A stretch of 64,000 nucleotides of DNA from NCBI GenBank assembly GCA_030248295.1, contig JASANH010000479.1:372001-436000 (forward strand). The letters are read 5' to 3'. This DNA comes from Mesodorylaimus sp. YZB2_4 (lineage: Eukaryota; Nematoda; Enoplea; Dorylaimida; Dorylaimidae). Made by a program: the position numbers and the translations under genes. Below the pieces are notes generated by a model, which worked only from the letters and a program-made list of their open reading frames with translations, made no database searches and had not been told where the DNA came from. Of this stretch, positions 10,190-22,684 are shown piece by piece; positions within the stretch are counted from its first letter, which is position 1; every line of letters begins with the position of its first letter.

Positions 10190-11650
10190 CACTCGTCGCC
10201 AGGCCACCCGTTTATTATGTTATGATTAATGGAGCAGAGGACGACGCCTTTTGCGAGCAGTCGAGCGAAAAAATTGTTATAGCTAGTCATTTATTCGACT
10301 TTTAAAAGGACCCAAAGCCGGCTGGCTTGGGTTGGCGCACACTGACTAGAAGAAGAGCCGACTAAATCGGACCGGCACTTCCAAGAAGACATCGTCGTGG
10401 GGACAGCAAAAGCGAAAATTGAGTTGGTGATAGTGAGAAGCGAAGAGGGACAGCGAAATATCGATTTAGCACACACGAGGAGCCAACTTACTACTAGCTA
10501 GCAGGCGTATGAACACGTGCTTTTTTCAATGGGCGACGGCGGGAAAAGGCAAGCCAAAAGTGGTTTGACCGTACCCTGTCCCTGTGAACCGAGCTATCAG
10601 GATTGAACTTGATAGCAAATGGACCACCCAAAATGGACTTTAACTATGCCGCCGTTTCTTATAACACATCACCGGGCATTAAAGAGCCGATACAAGTCCA
10701 GTTCATTTTCCAATATCCGTCGTGGCAACTTGACCAAAGTGCGCTCATTCATGAATGGTCTGGGCGCTCAAAAAAGTCTAACGATTATTTAGCCGCCATG
10801 CAGCTGCTTGCACTTTCCCTAACTTAATTGAGCCTTTTCTGCTGATTGCGATTGACTCAGTTGCGGGCGTGGGACGAGCAATGGTCCCACTCTGGCAGTG
10901 TAATCATGCTCGTCCATAATAGGACCCCTTCGATTTATGCTTCATCCCGCATAAACCCATTGAGTGAGTGCGTGGATTCACCAGAAAGACGCTCACAAAA
11001 ATCCAATAGGGCGGCCAATGCCATCAGAGATGCTGGCTTACGTAATGGCTAGCCAGAGCGTACAAAATCGGATTGGAAATGAACGCGACGTTGAAAAAAG
11101 CGAGTTTCAACGATAATAGTTCAAGCCCCCTGGGAAATGAAATATGAATCTTTGCAGCGCCTAGGGCATAAACCAAAGCAATTTTAAAGTAAGTGGGGGA
11201 TGAAAAGTTGCACCAGATTCTTTTCTCGATAGTCCGACTCCTTCACAACACTTGCTCCCTCGAGGCACCATTGACTGTGTTTTAAAGGAGTGTCGTTTTG
11301 TAAAGTCGATCCGACGGATGATTGCTTGCGTGCAAACTATCACACCAACGACGAGGATATCGGCACACGTGGCACTAGAGCGCGGTTTTAAGGCCACACT
11401 TAACAGAAAAGGTTTTCTATTTGGTTTTATGCTTTTTTGGCCCTTTTGCCCGCGAGCTATGTGGCTGATTGTGAGCCAATGCTAGTCACTGTGGGTTTGC
11501 CGGGCAGCTGGCTAGAGTAGTACCTTACTTCTGCTAACACCCACGTGCGGCGTAAGTGTAACCCAATCTGTGAGATCAACCAGGTGGCGCCCAGTTATCC
11601 CCGCCAGGAGGGCATTATGGTGCTCACGGACTATCTCCGGAGTCGGGGAC
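10190..11650. other. Intergenic, no gene seen
   Basis: Short ORFs (for example 10603-10827 and 10846-11052) lack domains and splice support. This region should hold the promoter of the minus-strand Ly6-like gene, but no convincing TATA box was found. Confidence 0.4.
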
Positions 11651-11656
11651 TATCAC

Positions 11657-11825
11657 GGGCCGGGGCCGTGGCCTCGCGTGTTAAGGCGTCTCCCTCTCAC
11701 GCTGGGTGCGCACATACAGGAGAGGGCTCGACTTCCGCCTGATTGTCGATTTATATGTCTTCCTTTGCCCTTGAAGTGCGTTGTATGTTGCTGCTATGGA
11801 TGATAAAAAATGATGCATGATATAA
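11657..11825 (+). mobile_element. tRNA-derived SINE-like element, full head and body
   Basis: The head (GGCCGTGGCCTCGCGTGTTAAGGCG) contains an A-box-like stretch and GGCTCGACTTCCG is the B-box-like part. The body matches the copy at 1-137 (…CCCTTGAAGTGCGTTGTA… then …GCTATGGATGATAAAAAATGATG). It is the most complete plus-strand copy in the window. Confidence 0.65.
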
Positions 11826-12527
11826 CTATCTGGGCACCGTCTCGTCTAAGGAACGGGGGCAAGTTCCCCACCCACACGCACTGACACTGATCGTGGGAGG
11901 GAAGATCTCAAAAACATACTTCATCTCACGCCGTCGTAATTGGCAATGTCGTCTTTGGCATAGAAAATTCATTGAAGTTCTTTACCTAGGATTCCTCGAA
12001 GCAGTGGAATGGTGGAAGGCAAGCATCAAAAGGCCTTGAACTGACGATGAAATGTGAATAAGTAAACTTAGCATCCTTTCAACAACTTACCAAAGCACAT
12101 GTCTCCACCTCCGATTACCCTCGGCTTTTCCTATGGCCGGAAAGACGTCGAAGCTTTTGTATCTTCTCATTATCGGATAGTATAATGCCAAATTACGCAG
12201 GGTGTTCTGTGATTTACGAGTACGAAATGGGCGGATGGTGGCACTAAACCTTTTTTGTTTGCCTTTCACGGTAATGTCAGACAGTAGAGGCATAACGGCG
12301 AAGACATTGCACTAAGCAAAAAAACAAGAAAGACAGCGGCCACTAACGTTCACAGTAATGCCCATGAATAGGCGTAGTGTACAATACGCGCGGCGATATA
12401 AGTTGAGAAGGCAGTTTTTTGGGGGTCGAAGTTTGTTTTGCCTATAGCCGATTAGCAGCCAAGCCTTCTACGCAAGAATGTGGGGACCACCACACCACAC
12501 AACAGCAGCTTCTCTCAGAGCCAGCAC

Positions 12528-12620
12528 ACACAGCAGGTTTAGGCCCGAAAACCGACCTCAATCAGCGTGGATTGAACCCAGGACAAACCTGCCACTCGCC
12601 ACCTAGCAATACGGGTAGAT
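12528..12620 (-). repeat. tRNA-like element
   Basis: The minus strand has TGGGTTCAATCCACG (B-box-like) after GCTAGGTGGCGAGTGGCAGG (A-box-like). It has no closed acceptor stem, so I treat it as a SINE head or decayed tRNA. Confidence 0.4.
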
Positions 12621-12629
12621 GAATGCCGC

Positions 12630-13735
12630 ACCCTCCGCACAACCGCGACCGCGCGAGAAAGGAGCTTGCAATAGACAGGAACGTCTCACTATCACTGATA
12701 TTAAAAAAACCGAAAAACCACTGGACTTCACTTCAAAGGCCTGTGTTACTAACTGCCCTGAAAGTGAACAATTTTTAGTTAGCTATGCGGGGTCTAAGTT
12801 TTCTTCGCTGTCCTGGTTTAAATAAGGGACCCGCGGTACGCTGCAAGACAGCCACGGAAGGAAAAAATGACCGCCACGATAAATTTTAAACAAACAGAAA
12901 ATGATGCTGGGCTGATAAGCTTTTTGTGGTTATAGTCAAACTGTAGCAAAACAATGGCACATTAGCTGAACAGCTAAAAACTATGGTGCTGGATGTGTTG
13001 GTAAGAACTGTTCCTTTATCGTCCGCCATATTTTCAATAGCAACTTTCCAAACATAGCCCCGATCAATTCAAAGCAATAATGTCTTATGGCGAGCGAGCG
13101 CACCAAGCGGAGAAACACGTCATAGAATCCTTTTGTTCCAGCAATTGCTTCCTTGAATTATCTAGTTCAAAACGATCAATCGACAAGTTCCGCCTAGGTT
13201 TTTCATTTTTTTGTACTCGTAATGCGGGCTGTTAATAATGTTTTTGTCGTCCCTGTAAGTGCTCTTTTGTTTCATGTTTTCCACGAGCAGCTACACCGCA
13301 CGATCAAATATGTATGGCGTGTGCGAAGTGGCCCAAGTGCGGTTTTTGTTTCTTGTTTCGCCCTACCGCCTCCACACACAAGATCAACACAAAAGAAGAG
13401 TCTCAAAATCGGTTTACAGCCATTGACACATGACCTACATTTCCGATAGACCATTCCTTTATTTGCGCATTTTATGTTTTCAAACCCCTGCTATAATCCT
13501 CTTATCACTGTTAGTGCAAGCACTGTGCGTAAGCAGAGAGAATTATCACCCCTAACCAACATGGTGTGGCGAGGTTGAGGACTAGTCATTGAACACTTTA
13601 TCGATAAGGGACTGCCTGGCTGAATAAGGTGCAAACATCCCACGCATCACCTACCTGTCCTGCCTAGCTTATCAATGGAGCCAGTCAGTAGCGTCTCCAC
13701 GAGGGCCAATCAAATCCTTCTGAGAGTGAAATGGC
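12630..13735. other. Intergenic, no gene seen
   Basis: No supported gene. The right end leads into the actin promoter region. Confidence 0.4.
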
Positions 13736-13740
13736 GACCT

Positions 13741-13800
13741 GGTCACGTGACCAACAGCCAATGGCTGGCCAACACAAAGTAGATTGTGTCTCCTATTTTT
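13741..13800 (+). promoter_or_regulatory. Candidate actin upstream elements
   Basis: A 12-bp perfect palindrome GGTCACGTGACC (13741-13752) contains a CACGTG E-box. A CCAAT box (GCCAATGG, about 13757-13764) and a CArG-like CCTATTTTTG (about 13792-13801) follow. CArG and CCAAT boxes are known features of actin promoters; activity here is inferred. Confidence 0.4.
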
Positions 13801-14010
13801 GTACCGTTTCAAGTGAAAAGCTACGTCATTTCAAGTGAAACCGAGTGAGACATGCCGAAGGCACATAGTATGGGCGTTGTTATCACTTACCCCGCGTAAC
13901 ATAAAAGCAAACCAGCACTTTTGGACGGCATTTATTGCACTCGGCCGATCGGTGAAACAAGCTCGGAACTTGTTGCTGCTGTTTGAATCTACCTTACCAA
14001 ATCGACGAAA

Positions 14011-15364
<1,354 letters not shown>

Positions 15365-15369
15365 ATGTG

Positions 15370-16000
15370 ACACTCGTTCAGCTGCTAGTCTCTGCAATAA
15401 GTGTAGGCTGTGTCAAGTAGAACAACTAAAAATGATGCTCTTTGTGTTTAGTCTCGTGCATTGCCGCTGTTTCGAATACACTCTGACTTGAAATCACGCC
15501 ATCACTACTTTGTCTCGCAAGTATGACCGAGTCTGTGGCAGGATACATCAGTCATCTACTGTATGTAAAGCTTATTCCCTGCGCCCGGCATTGCATTTCA
15601 TGGGCAATTTCTCTCAGCCCAACCTCCGAGTCAAACTTTTACCTTTCACCTTTCACCTTTCATTGGCTCTGTTTAGATCCGTCCTAGTTTAGAAATTCTT
15701 GCCCGGCGCAGACCGATCTTGTCGCTCGTGGATACTTCAGCCGCGCAAATGTCTCCAACCCGATCTACGCACACAAACAGTCTCCTGAGTCCGTTGTTTG
15801 CACACCGATCAGTTTCGGTCCCTTCTTAAATTCCACTGCAAACACGACATTGTTAATTACGTGAGCCAGCTTCAATTTCACTCAGCCTGGCCACCGTCCC
15901 ATTCGCCCTATCACATGCTAATCTGTCTTTGCCCGCATCGGGTGCCAGTTAGCTTATACAAGCTGCGGTCTGACCATTGGCATTTTCTAAAACCAACACA
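15370..16000. other. Actin 3' region and GPCR upstream region
   Basis: This holds the presumed actin 3' UTR (an AATAAG-like signal near 15395) and the upstream region of the next gene. No further ORF is supported. Confidence 0.4.
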
Positions 16001-16002
16001 AA

Positions 16003-17151
16003 ATGTTTTTGTTTAGGAACCTGCTCCTCAATACCTCTGGGCCCAATAGACCCACAGAATGGTTTTGGGTGGATCATTCCATGCAAGCATGGCACAAGAA
16101 CATCACCAGCTTAAGCCCGTGGCCGTGGCGCAACCTCTCGGTCGATCAGTACAAGGCCCTGTACGAAAACAGCTATGCCGTGGCTGACAAACTTAGATTT
16201 TCACGCATGATTATCACCAACATATTTTACCTGTTTGGACTGGTCGGAAACTTGTTAATTTTGGTGACAGTAAATCATTTGAAGCATCGAACCCGATCTT
16301 ATACTTTCTTCACAGTGATTACTGCTGTGGCCGCTTTCGACTTTCTATTCGTCCTCATGAGCGTTTCTAAGCGGCACATAAGATCTCGTCACGGCCCACC
16401 TCTGGTCTTTTATTGCGTGGCTTCCGGCCTCAGCGGTTTCTCTACCCTGATGACCGACATGCTAACTCTGGCTTTAGCCAGTGATAGACTAATCGCCATT
16501 TTATATCCCGCCTTCTATCAATCGGAGAACAGGCCAGTGAGAAACTGCACATGGGCCTTCCTTATCTTGTGCTGTGTCCTGGTATCTTTGCCCGGACTCC
16601 ACTTTGCTGTTGACAACATCTATTATACACATCCATATTTCAAGAAGGCCACCTGGTTCGCAACACTGCGTTTATTCACAGATTTTGTGACCCCCTTCAT
16701 TATCTTGGCTATAATGATACCCGTCGTGACTGCCATTTATGCTCTGATGCTCAAACGACACGAAATAAGACCCGGGAATTTTCTAAATCGATCAACCAGT
16801 TCGGAAGAACTCATCCAGAAGACCAGGCAGCACATGTCCCTATTTGTAGCCCTCTTATGTATGTACTTCCTGAACCAAGTCGGATATCTTTTCTGTGGCT
16901 CGTTGTATCTTGGGAAAACAGAAATCCCTTTGACTTACGACAGTCCCCAAGTCGACATCGAACACTACCTGTCCACGGCCATTTTGCTCGAAGTGGCTAA
17001 ATTTCTTGGCAACGTCATGGAATCTATGACACGCTCGATAGTCTTTTATGCTTACTGTGTCTCTAATGGAGATTTTCGCATGAACTGTATTAATGCACTT
17101 GGCAGCTTTCTGGAAAATGTCCTTTATTATTATTGGAGACGTGAACCCTAG
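16003..17151 (+). CDS. Rhodopsin-family GPCR, probably peptide receptor
   Basis: A single-exon 382-residue protein with seven hydrophobic segments, at about 70-92, 101-121, 137-160, 182-205, 222-248, 277-300 and 327-352. TM1 has the GN pair (82-83), TM2 has an A-A-F-D motif with D113, and the end of TM3 carries D-R-L where D-R-Y is usual. TM7 lacks a clean NPxxY (T-R-S-I-V-F-Y). The N-terminus has two N-glycosylation sites (N33, N44). The overall pattern resembles invertebrate FMRFamide-type or orphan peptide receptors; the ligand is unknown. The first ATG is followed by TTTTTGTTTAG, a possible 3' splice site, so the true start could be an upstream exon or M27. Confidence 0.8.
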   Translation: MFLFRNLLLNTSGPNRPTEWFWVDHSMQAWHKNITSLSPWPWRNLSVDQYKALYENSYAVADKLRFSRMIITNIFYLFGLVGNLLILVTVNHLKHRTRSYTFFTVITAVAAFDFLFVLMSVSKRHIRSRHGPPLVFYCVASGLSGFSTLMTDMLTLALASDRLIAILYPAFYQSENRPVRNCTWAFLILCCVLVSLPGLHFAVDNIYYTHPYFKKATWFATLRLFTDFVTPFIILAIMIPVVTAIYALMLKRHEIRPGNFLNRSTSSEELIQKTRQHMSLFVALLCMYFLNQVGYLFCGSLYLGKTEIPLTYDSPQVDIEHYLSTAILLEVAKFLGNVMESMTRSIVFYAYCVSNGDFRMNCINALGSFLENVLYYYWRREP

Positions 17152-17231
17152 GGGTTGTATTCAGGGTTTGATATGATGGCTGTGAGTTTATTCATTATGG
17201 AATGTAAAATATGTAACTGCAAGGAAAAGTT

Positions 17232-17245
17232 GGGGGGGGGGGGGG
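17232..17245 (+). repeat. Poly-G tract (14 G)
   Basis: An uninterrupted run of 14 guanines, 80 bp after the GPCR stop. Confidence 0.9.
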
Positions 17246-17890
17246 CATCTGTCGCGACTACAGTATTGGGAGACAACGTAACTTCGCTTACCTTTTTTGT
17301 ACTCTTGACTCACTTCCATGAGTAATATCGTTAGCCGAGTTCCGTGTTAATTTCTATTCCCCCTCGAATAGCTCCCCTGAGGCCCTGGCAAACTAGCGGC
17401 TCAGGCATGTCATGGTTTCGCTTCGTCGGCAAACATTCAATCGATCGAGTCACAGGGTATCCTCCCAGTCACAGCAATGCACCCAAGACAAAGATTCCTG
17501 GCACTCAAGTAAACATTACCCACGCTCGAGTACTGCCTTTTCGAGACGCCTGTCCAAACCAACGTGTTAGTCCTGATCAAGCAAATTTACATACCACTCA
17601 TTTCCTATATTGTTTCAGCTACGGAACCTAAACAGACGGAACTGGCCTGAAGAACACCTCTGCTTAGTGTGCCACAGAATAAACGGGTCCACCACGCCCA
17701 ACGGTGCCAAGCTGAAGCGCCCAGAGACATTGTTCCGCATCTTCGGGCCACAAATTTCCACTACTGTTTGCTAAGAAGAGCGGCACATTGACTTTTCGAG
17801 AGCGACGAATTTGACAGGCATTGTCTGCCCCGCCCTGGTACCTGTCGACGACTTTTGAGGCAGCAAGGACGTTTCTAGAAAGTCAAAAGG
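17246..17890. other. Intergenic, no gene seen
   Basis: This region lies between the GPCR and the first CAP gene. A 95-codon ORF at 17344-17631 has no domain. No TATA box was found for the CAP gene. Confidence 0.4.
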
Positions 17891-17893
17891 AGC

Positions 17894-18765
17894 ATGGTCT
17901 TAAAAGTATACCCCTGCTTACTCTTCTCGGTCATCGCTCTCTACCTCACTCACGCTGAAGTAATTCCACTGAGCCTTACGGACAAGCAGGCCTTTGTGGA
18001 CTCTCATAACAAATATCGGAAAGCTGAAAATGCTGTGGCGATGCAAAAAGTCGTAAGAGTAATCAGGGCCTGTTTGACCATGCCAGACTCTTTCTTGGGA
18101 ATGTAATGGGAAACAGGGCTCAGCCAAGCATGACTTGGCCATTTGTTTGACAAGGCATTGCGTTTCAGAAGTGGAACTCGGGGTTGCAAGCATTTGCAGA
18201 GAAAGTAGCCTCCAAATGCAGTGGGCATTCAAGTAATCAAGACCGTAAAAATGTTGCTGGTTTCGGTTACATTGGGGAGAACCTATTTATGGCTAGTTAC
18301 GAGCCATCAGTACAAGAAATCGTGGACTCGTGGACTTCCGAAAAGAAATATTACTCCATTAGCAAAAACAGATGTCAGAAAGGCAGGGTTTGTGGCCATT
18401 ATACTCAGGTAAGCAGTCGGGCGATTCCAACTTAGCCTTTAAATGCAAATCTCGGTTTTTACAGGTTGTGTGGGCCAATTCGGCTGAAATCGGGTGCGGT
18501 ATAGCTAAATGCCTAAACTCACGTTGGTCGTATTATGTGTCCTGTAATTATGGGCCTGGAGGAAACTGGAATGGCCAACCGCCATTCATTCCTGGCGTCC
18601 GTGGTTCTAAATGTGGAATTGTGTATCCTAGAGAAGTGGCGGATAAGGACGGTTTGTGTGGTAGGTGATTCTGATTTTCATCATTTTCTGTGCCAGGGAC
18701 ACACGATTTTTTTTGAAAGTGTAGACGACGGAATAGACGGATGGTTTCAAGGAAAAATTTTGTAG
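17894..18765 (+). CDS. Secreted CAP/SCP-family protein (CAP-1)
   Basis: A cysteine-rich secretory (CAP, SCP/TAPS) protein. Exons are 17894-18052, 18169-18408, 18465-18660 and probably 18725-18765; introns are 116, 56 and 64 bp. A signal peptide (MVLKVYPCLLFSVIALYLTHA) leads into the CAP domain: S-H-N-K-Y-R (first His), G-E-N (Glu), W-T-S-E (Glu), then the signature G-H-Y-T-Q-V-V-W split by an intron, and C-N-Y-G-P-G-G-N as the second signature. The domain ends at D-G-L-C-G. Without the last intron, translation stops one codon later at 18668; the intron is preferred because the paralogues at 20.4 and 28.6 kb show a GT-AG candidate at the same place. About 200-212 residues. Secreted; the specific role is unknown. 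Confidence 0.85.
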
Positions 18766-18828
18766 AAATGAAGTCACGCGTTTGGCGTGAACTGCGTGTC
18801 ATAGAACCCCGTGTCGTATCAATATCTG

Positions 18829-18834
18829 AATAAA
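18829..18834 (+). promoter_or_regulatory. Polyadenylation signal of CAP-1
   Basis: AATAAA lies 64 bases after the preferred stop codon and 161 bases after the alternative one. Confidence 0.65.
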
Positions 18835-18839
18835 ACGCC

Positions 18840-19700
18840 ACAGTCACTATTTTCTCAAAAAATTATTTATAATTATTGAAAATATCTCTTATCCATCAAA
18901 CAAAAGATCCTCGCTGGATTAACATACTGTAAGTCCAACTCCACACAGTGTACTATACTCTGGACTTTCATTAGGCCAACTTTTGACCGTTGACCTTAGC
19001 TAACAAAAGCCAAATATACATCCAGAACAATGCAAAAGTGCTGTATATCGGCCGCGTGAAATGATGCGCATGCAGCATATATTGTACGTTCGGCATATGA
19101 GCCTCGTATTCTGCACCTGCCCACGTGTAATGAGCCCGTCGGTCGTTCTGCTAGCATCGCCACATTCATGAGTGAATGAGCTACCTCCTACCTAAGCTCA
19201 CCTACCAAGCTGGCCTATGATTCAGTGGTTCACTTACCGACTCGAGACTTACGTAAACAATGTACATTGCGACCAGAGCTAAAAGTTAAGATAAGTGCAG
19301 TGAATATGGTTTAGGACGACGTACAGTACACTCTAGAATAATGTCGAAATATTAAAAAAAGCGTATGCTATTTAGATTTAGCACCCACGTAATATCAAAA
19401 GCTGCCAAAATTCTGGATTTGTAGGGCCAATTGAAAAAAGTCTAAATTCTTGATTGCAACGGTGGGGGGGGGGGGGGGGGGGCGCCCCCCGTTGGGAAAT
19501 GAAAATTTCGACTTCTTAGATGACTGGGTGGCGGTCCAAAATTTTGGCTACCCCCTAAAAATGGGTGATAAATCATATTCTTTTTTTTATATTCCGACAT
19601 CGGTTCTAGAGTGTACTTCGTCTGTAAGCCTAAATACGTAACATCCTCGGTCTTACAATTTTTCAGGGAAAATTATCGAGCATAAAGTAACTGGTACGAC
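18840..19700. other. Intergenic, no gene seen
   Basis: A-rich and repeat-like sequence with a long G tract; no ORF is supported. Confidence 0.4.
19464..19490 (+). repeat. 19-G tract followed by CGCCCCCC
   Basis: Nineteen consecutive G (19464-19482) followed by a C run, so GGGGGGCGCCCCCC is self-complementary. It could form a G-quadruplex or a hairpin. Confidence 0.9.
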
Positions 19701-19873
19701 TTTTGAATTGGCTGCATCTCACGTCACTGGTTGTACGAGCAAACACACCCGTATGCATCCGACCGGCACAATGCGGGCTCAACATGAAAATATAGAGCCA
19801 AATTCCAAACAAGGTTTCGATCACTCACACAGGACGTTACGTCATAACTGCACCAAAACCTCTGCTAGAGAGA

Positions 19874-19921
19874 TTAATATTATATTATATATATATATAT
19901 ATTATTATATATTATATATAA
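19874..19921. repeat. AT-rich simple repeat
   Basis: A run of AT/ATT units, largely self-complementary. It is present in unit A but not at the equivalent place in unit B. Confidence 0.85.
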
Positions 19922-20324
19922 GATTATACGTAATATTAATATTATGTTTTTCAAAAATATTTGTAGCGTTTTGCTCCTATTTTGCTTACGTAAGCCAAAG
20001 TTGACTGATAACTGGTCACGAAATGTAGGTCATCCTATAAAAATGCAGCTAATAAGAGAAGCTCACTGGTTTATTTTACGTCACTGTCCCTTTTTTGACT
20101 ATGATGCGCGTGCCAACTTCGGCCTCTGGCAAGAGTCAAAGAACCGGTTTCTCATGAAACTGTAACTAAATCTAACGCATGCGAATCATAAAAATTGCGC
20201 GAACAGCTCGATTTATTGAAGCTAAATTAGGAAAGCCAAGAAAAACAGGTTGTATCATTAATTACTCTTCGATTTTTGACGTTGGTTAATCGAGTTTAGG
20301 CCATTTGCTGTGCAGTTCAACGGG

Positions 20325-20332
20325 TATATAAG
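20325..20332 (+). promoter_or_regulatory. TATA box of CAP-2
   Basis: TATATAAG lies 96 bases before the CAP-2 ATG. Unit B has TTATAAG at the matching place. Confidence 0.55.
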
Positions 20333-20427
20333 GACTGTGCCTGGGCCACGAAAATCATTCCATACTCGGAATTCAGTGAATCATTACGGAAAGACGTCAG
20401 AATCGTCGGCTATCTGATCAAGAAGTA

Positions 20428-21525
20428 ATGCCTCGTTTGGTGTTGCCCCTGCTGGTTGCGTTCATTTGTTTTCGCTTTGTGTCAGCTGGCCTCTTGAGTT
20501 TGAGCGAAGATGAGAAAAAGGCGGCCGTCGACGTCCATAACAAGTACCGAATCGACGCTGGGGCTACGGCTATGCAAAAGCTGGTAAGGAGGGTACTATG
20601 GCAGTGCAACTTTACACTGGGCAGGAAAGTCATCAACATGAGAACATGTCAGACTGTGACCCTATTTCAGAAATGGAACTTCGAGTTGGAGCAATTCGCC
20701 CAAGCCGCGGCTGCCCGTTGCAACTTTGATCACTCGAGCTGGCAAGCTCGTCAGAACGTGGCTGGTTTCTCCTACATCGGAGAGAACATATACACGATCA
20801 CTGGAGCAGTCGATCAGCCCACTCTGGTCAAAGCCACTGACGACTGGGCGTCCGAACAGAAAGACTACGACCTGAACTCGAACTACTGCAGTGGTGTGTG
20901 CGGCCACTACACACAGGTGAGCTGGATGGGGAAGATCCAAACTCTCGCTGTGACTCACGACCAGTACAGGCTGCTTGTGGACTGGAATTATGCTCCTTCT
21001 CCGTTTTAGATAGTTTGGGCTGCAACCACCGACGTCGGTTGCGCCATCGCCCAGTGCGACCAGGTCGTTGGATTCAATAACCAAGCCGGCCATATTATCT
21101 TCTGCAACTACGGAATCGGAGGGAATATGCAAGGAGAGAAAGCGTACGTGAAAGCCAGCGGCAGTAGTGAAATTGGGTCCGAATGCCAGCAACTCTATAA
21201 CAAAACGGCGGATAGTAATGGACTGTGCGGTAAGACTGGGCTTGATAAAGGTTACGATCAGAAATCGGGCGCACATGTCAATTTTGCAGTTGATACCAGC
21301 GATAGTACGACTGTGGCTGGTGGAACTACGACACAAACTCCCGTCACCGATTCAACCTCGACCGCCGCCAGTAACGCAACTGAAAGCGGGGACTCGAACG
21401 GGGAAAAGAGCGGAGAAAACTGGACGTGCGTTTACATTTGCTCTGAAGACGATTGGGTGGCCTCGGCAACCAACGGTTGGGCCAACTGTAATTGGGACTG
21501 CGGCTGGAAACGAAGTTGCCAGTGA
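20428..21525 (+). CDS. Secreted CAP/SCP protein with cysteine-rich tail (CAP-2)
   Basis: A CAP-superfamily secreted protein. Exons are 20428-20583, 20671-20916 and 21010-21525, with GT-AG introns of 87 and 93 bp at the same phase-0 positions as in CAP-1. The signal peptide (MPRLVLPLLVAFICFRFVSA) is followed by V-D-V-H-N-K-Y-R (His37), G-E-N, W-A-S-E-Q and the split G-H-Y-T-Q / I-V-W signature. The second signature is F-C-N-Y-G-I-G-G-N. After G-L-C-G comes a Ser/Thr-rich linker and a Trp- and Cys-rich end (from W-T-C-V-Y-I-C to R-S-C-Q). A further 60-bp GT-AG intron (about 21231-21290) is likely, aligning with the last intron of CAP-1; it is a multiple of three without a stop, so both forms stay in frame (305 or 285 residues). 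The 87-bp intron is also stop-free, which can mislead ORF callers. Confidence 0.88.
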
Positions 21526-21529
21526 TATT

Positions 21530-22680
21530 AAGAAAGGAGATGTAGACGACCACAGGAAGCGCCAGGATTGCTTTTCTATTATGCGTTTTGATGTTTGCCC
21601 TTGTGAGTGGACACGACGAGGAACCATGTCAAAGCTTCGGAGTAGGGGTTTTTAGCCATTTCTGTTTCCGACTAGGTGATGGGTGATAAATGATAGCTTT
21701 ATCATATGCATCTATATTTGGCCTTCTTCCCATTGGCACTTTTCACCAGCGCTAACAAAGACACAGATCGACAACTGGCATATTTTTGAGTTGGAGGAAT
21801 GAAATACGCCCATTTTTGACAAAATTAAGGTCAACGATTGGTCATGAGCCAGCTATGAGTGGCACCGAAGTTGCTATTACTGCGCATACACCCGCCTGAA
21901 AAGCGGCACGCATCCTTGCCATGCTTATATTTTTAAAAGTGAATCGCAGAGGTATATTCCGGAACACATGGCCCTGTCGCTTTATCGGACATTCCGATTT
22001 CATGCCTCGATCGAGCCGGTGTGCTTTCCCTTCAAAACCCTTCCGATAAGTTTAAAATAGAACAAATTTCCCCGCTCGAAGTTGTTGTCGAGACTGTCAC
22101 GTGCCAACAACGAGACTCGAGGAGAAATCGACGTCGATGGCGAGATAATTCTTGCAATGACAGAGGATGGTACCATCTGTGGCGGACTCGCGTGATTAGG
22201 CTCATCGACGAAAGGATAAGGTTGATTCGAGCACACCCGCCAAGTGACGTGAAGCGTCACGAGCTACAAAGATCTCCAAGATATGTCGAACGACAGTCAT
22301 GCGGACTAACATGTCACCAACGTGATCCTTCTGCTTCCGGCTACTAATTGCATCGGCACAACTCGCGTAACTTACTGGTTCAGCAGGTGACAAATACATG
22401 CGAGGCAGCAATGTGATAAATATGCGCGATTTCAAACGTTCCAGACGATAGCCCCTGATCTGTAACTGACCTCTTACTAGGGGATTATACATCTCTTGCA
22501 AGAGGGGTCGTTAGCTAATCGTGTCTGGTTTTCGGCACGGCCAACAAGGTGAAGTGGGGTAAATTGTGGTTTAAAAGGTTTGTCAGCTACATGCATCGGA
22601 AAGGGAAGCAATACAGTAAACCCGACTAACGTTTGACGCAAGGGTGGTTGAGGTGTGCGAATACAGGCAGCTTAAGGCAT
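21530..22680. other. Duplicated non-coding flank of CAP-2
   Basis: This aligns with about 29716-30487 of unit B up to about 22300, at visibly lower identity than the gene itself. ORFs here are not conserved in frame between copies and are not called. Confidence 0.5.
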
Positions 22681-22684
22681 TGGT

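Noticed and set aside
20662-21336. 224-codon minus-strand ORF over CAP-2, repeated at 28848-29522 over CAP-3
   Set aside because: Antisense shadow of the CAP exons; its conservation follows from the near-identity of the two CAP genes, and it has no domain.
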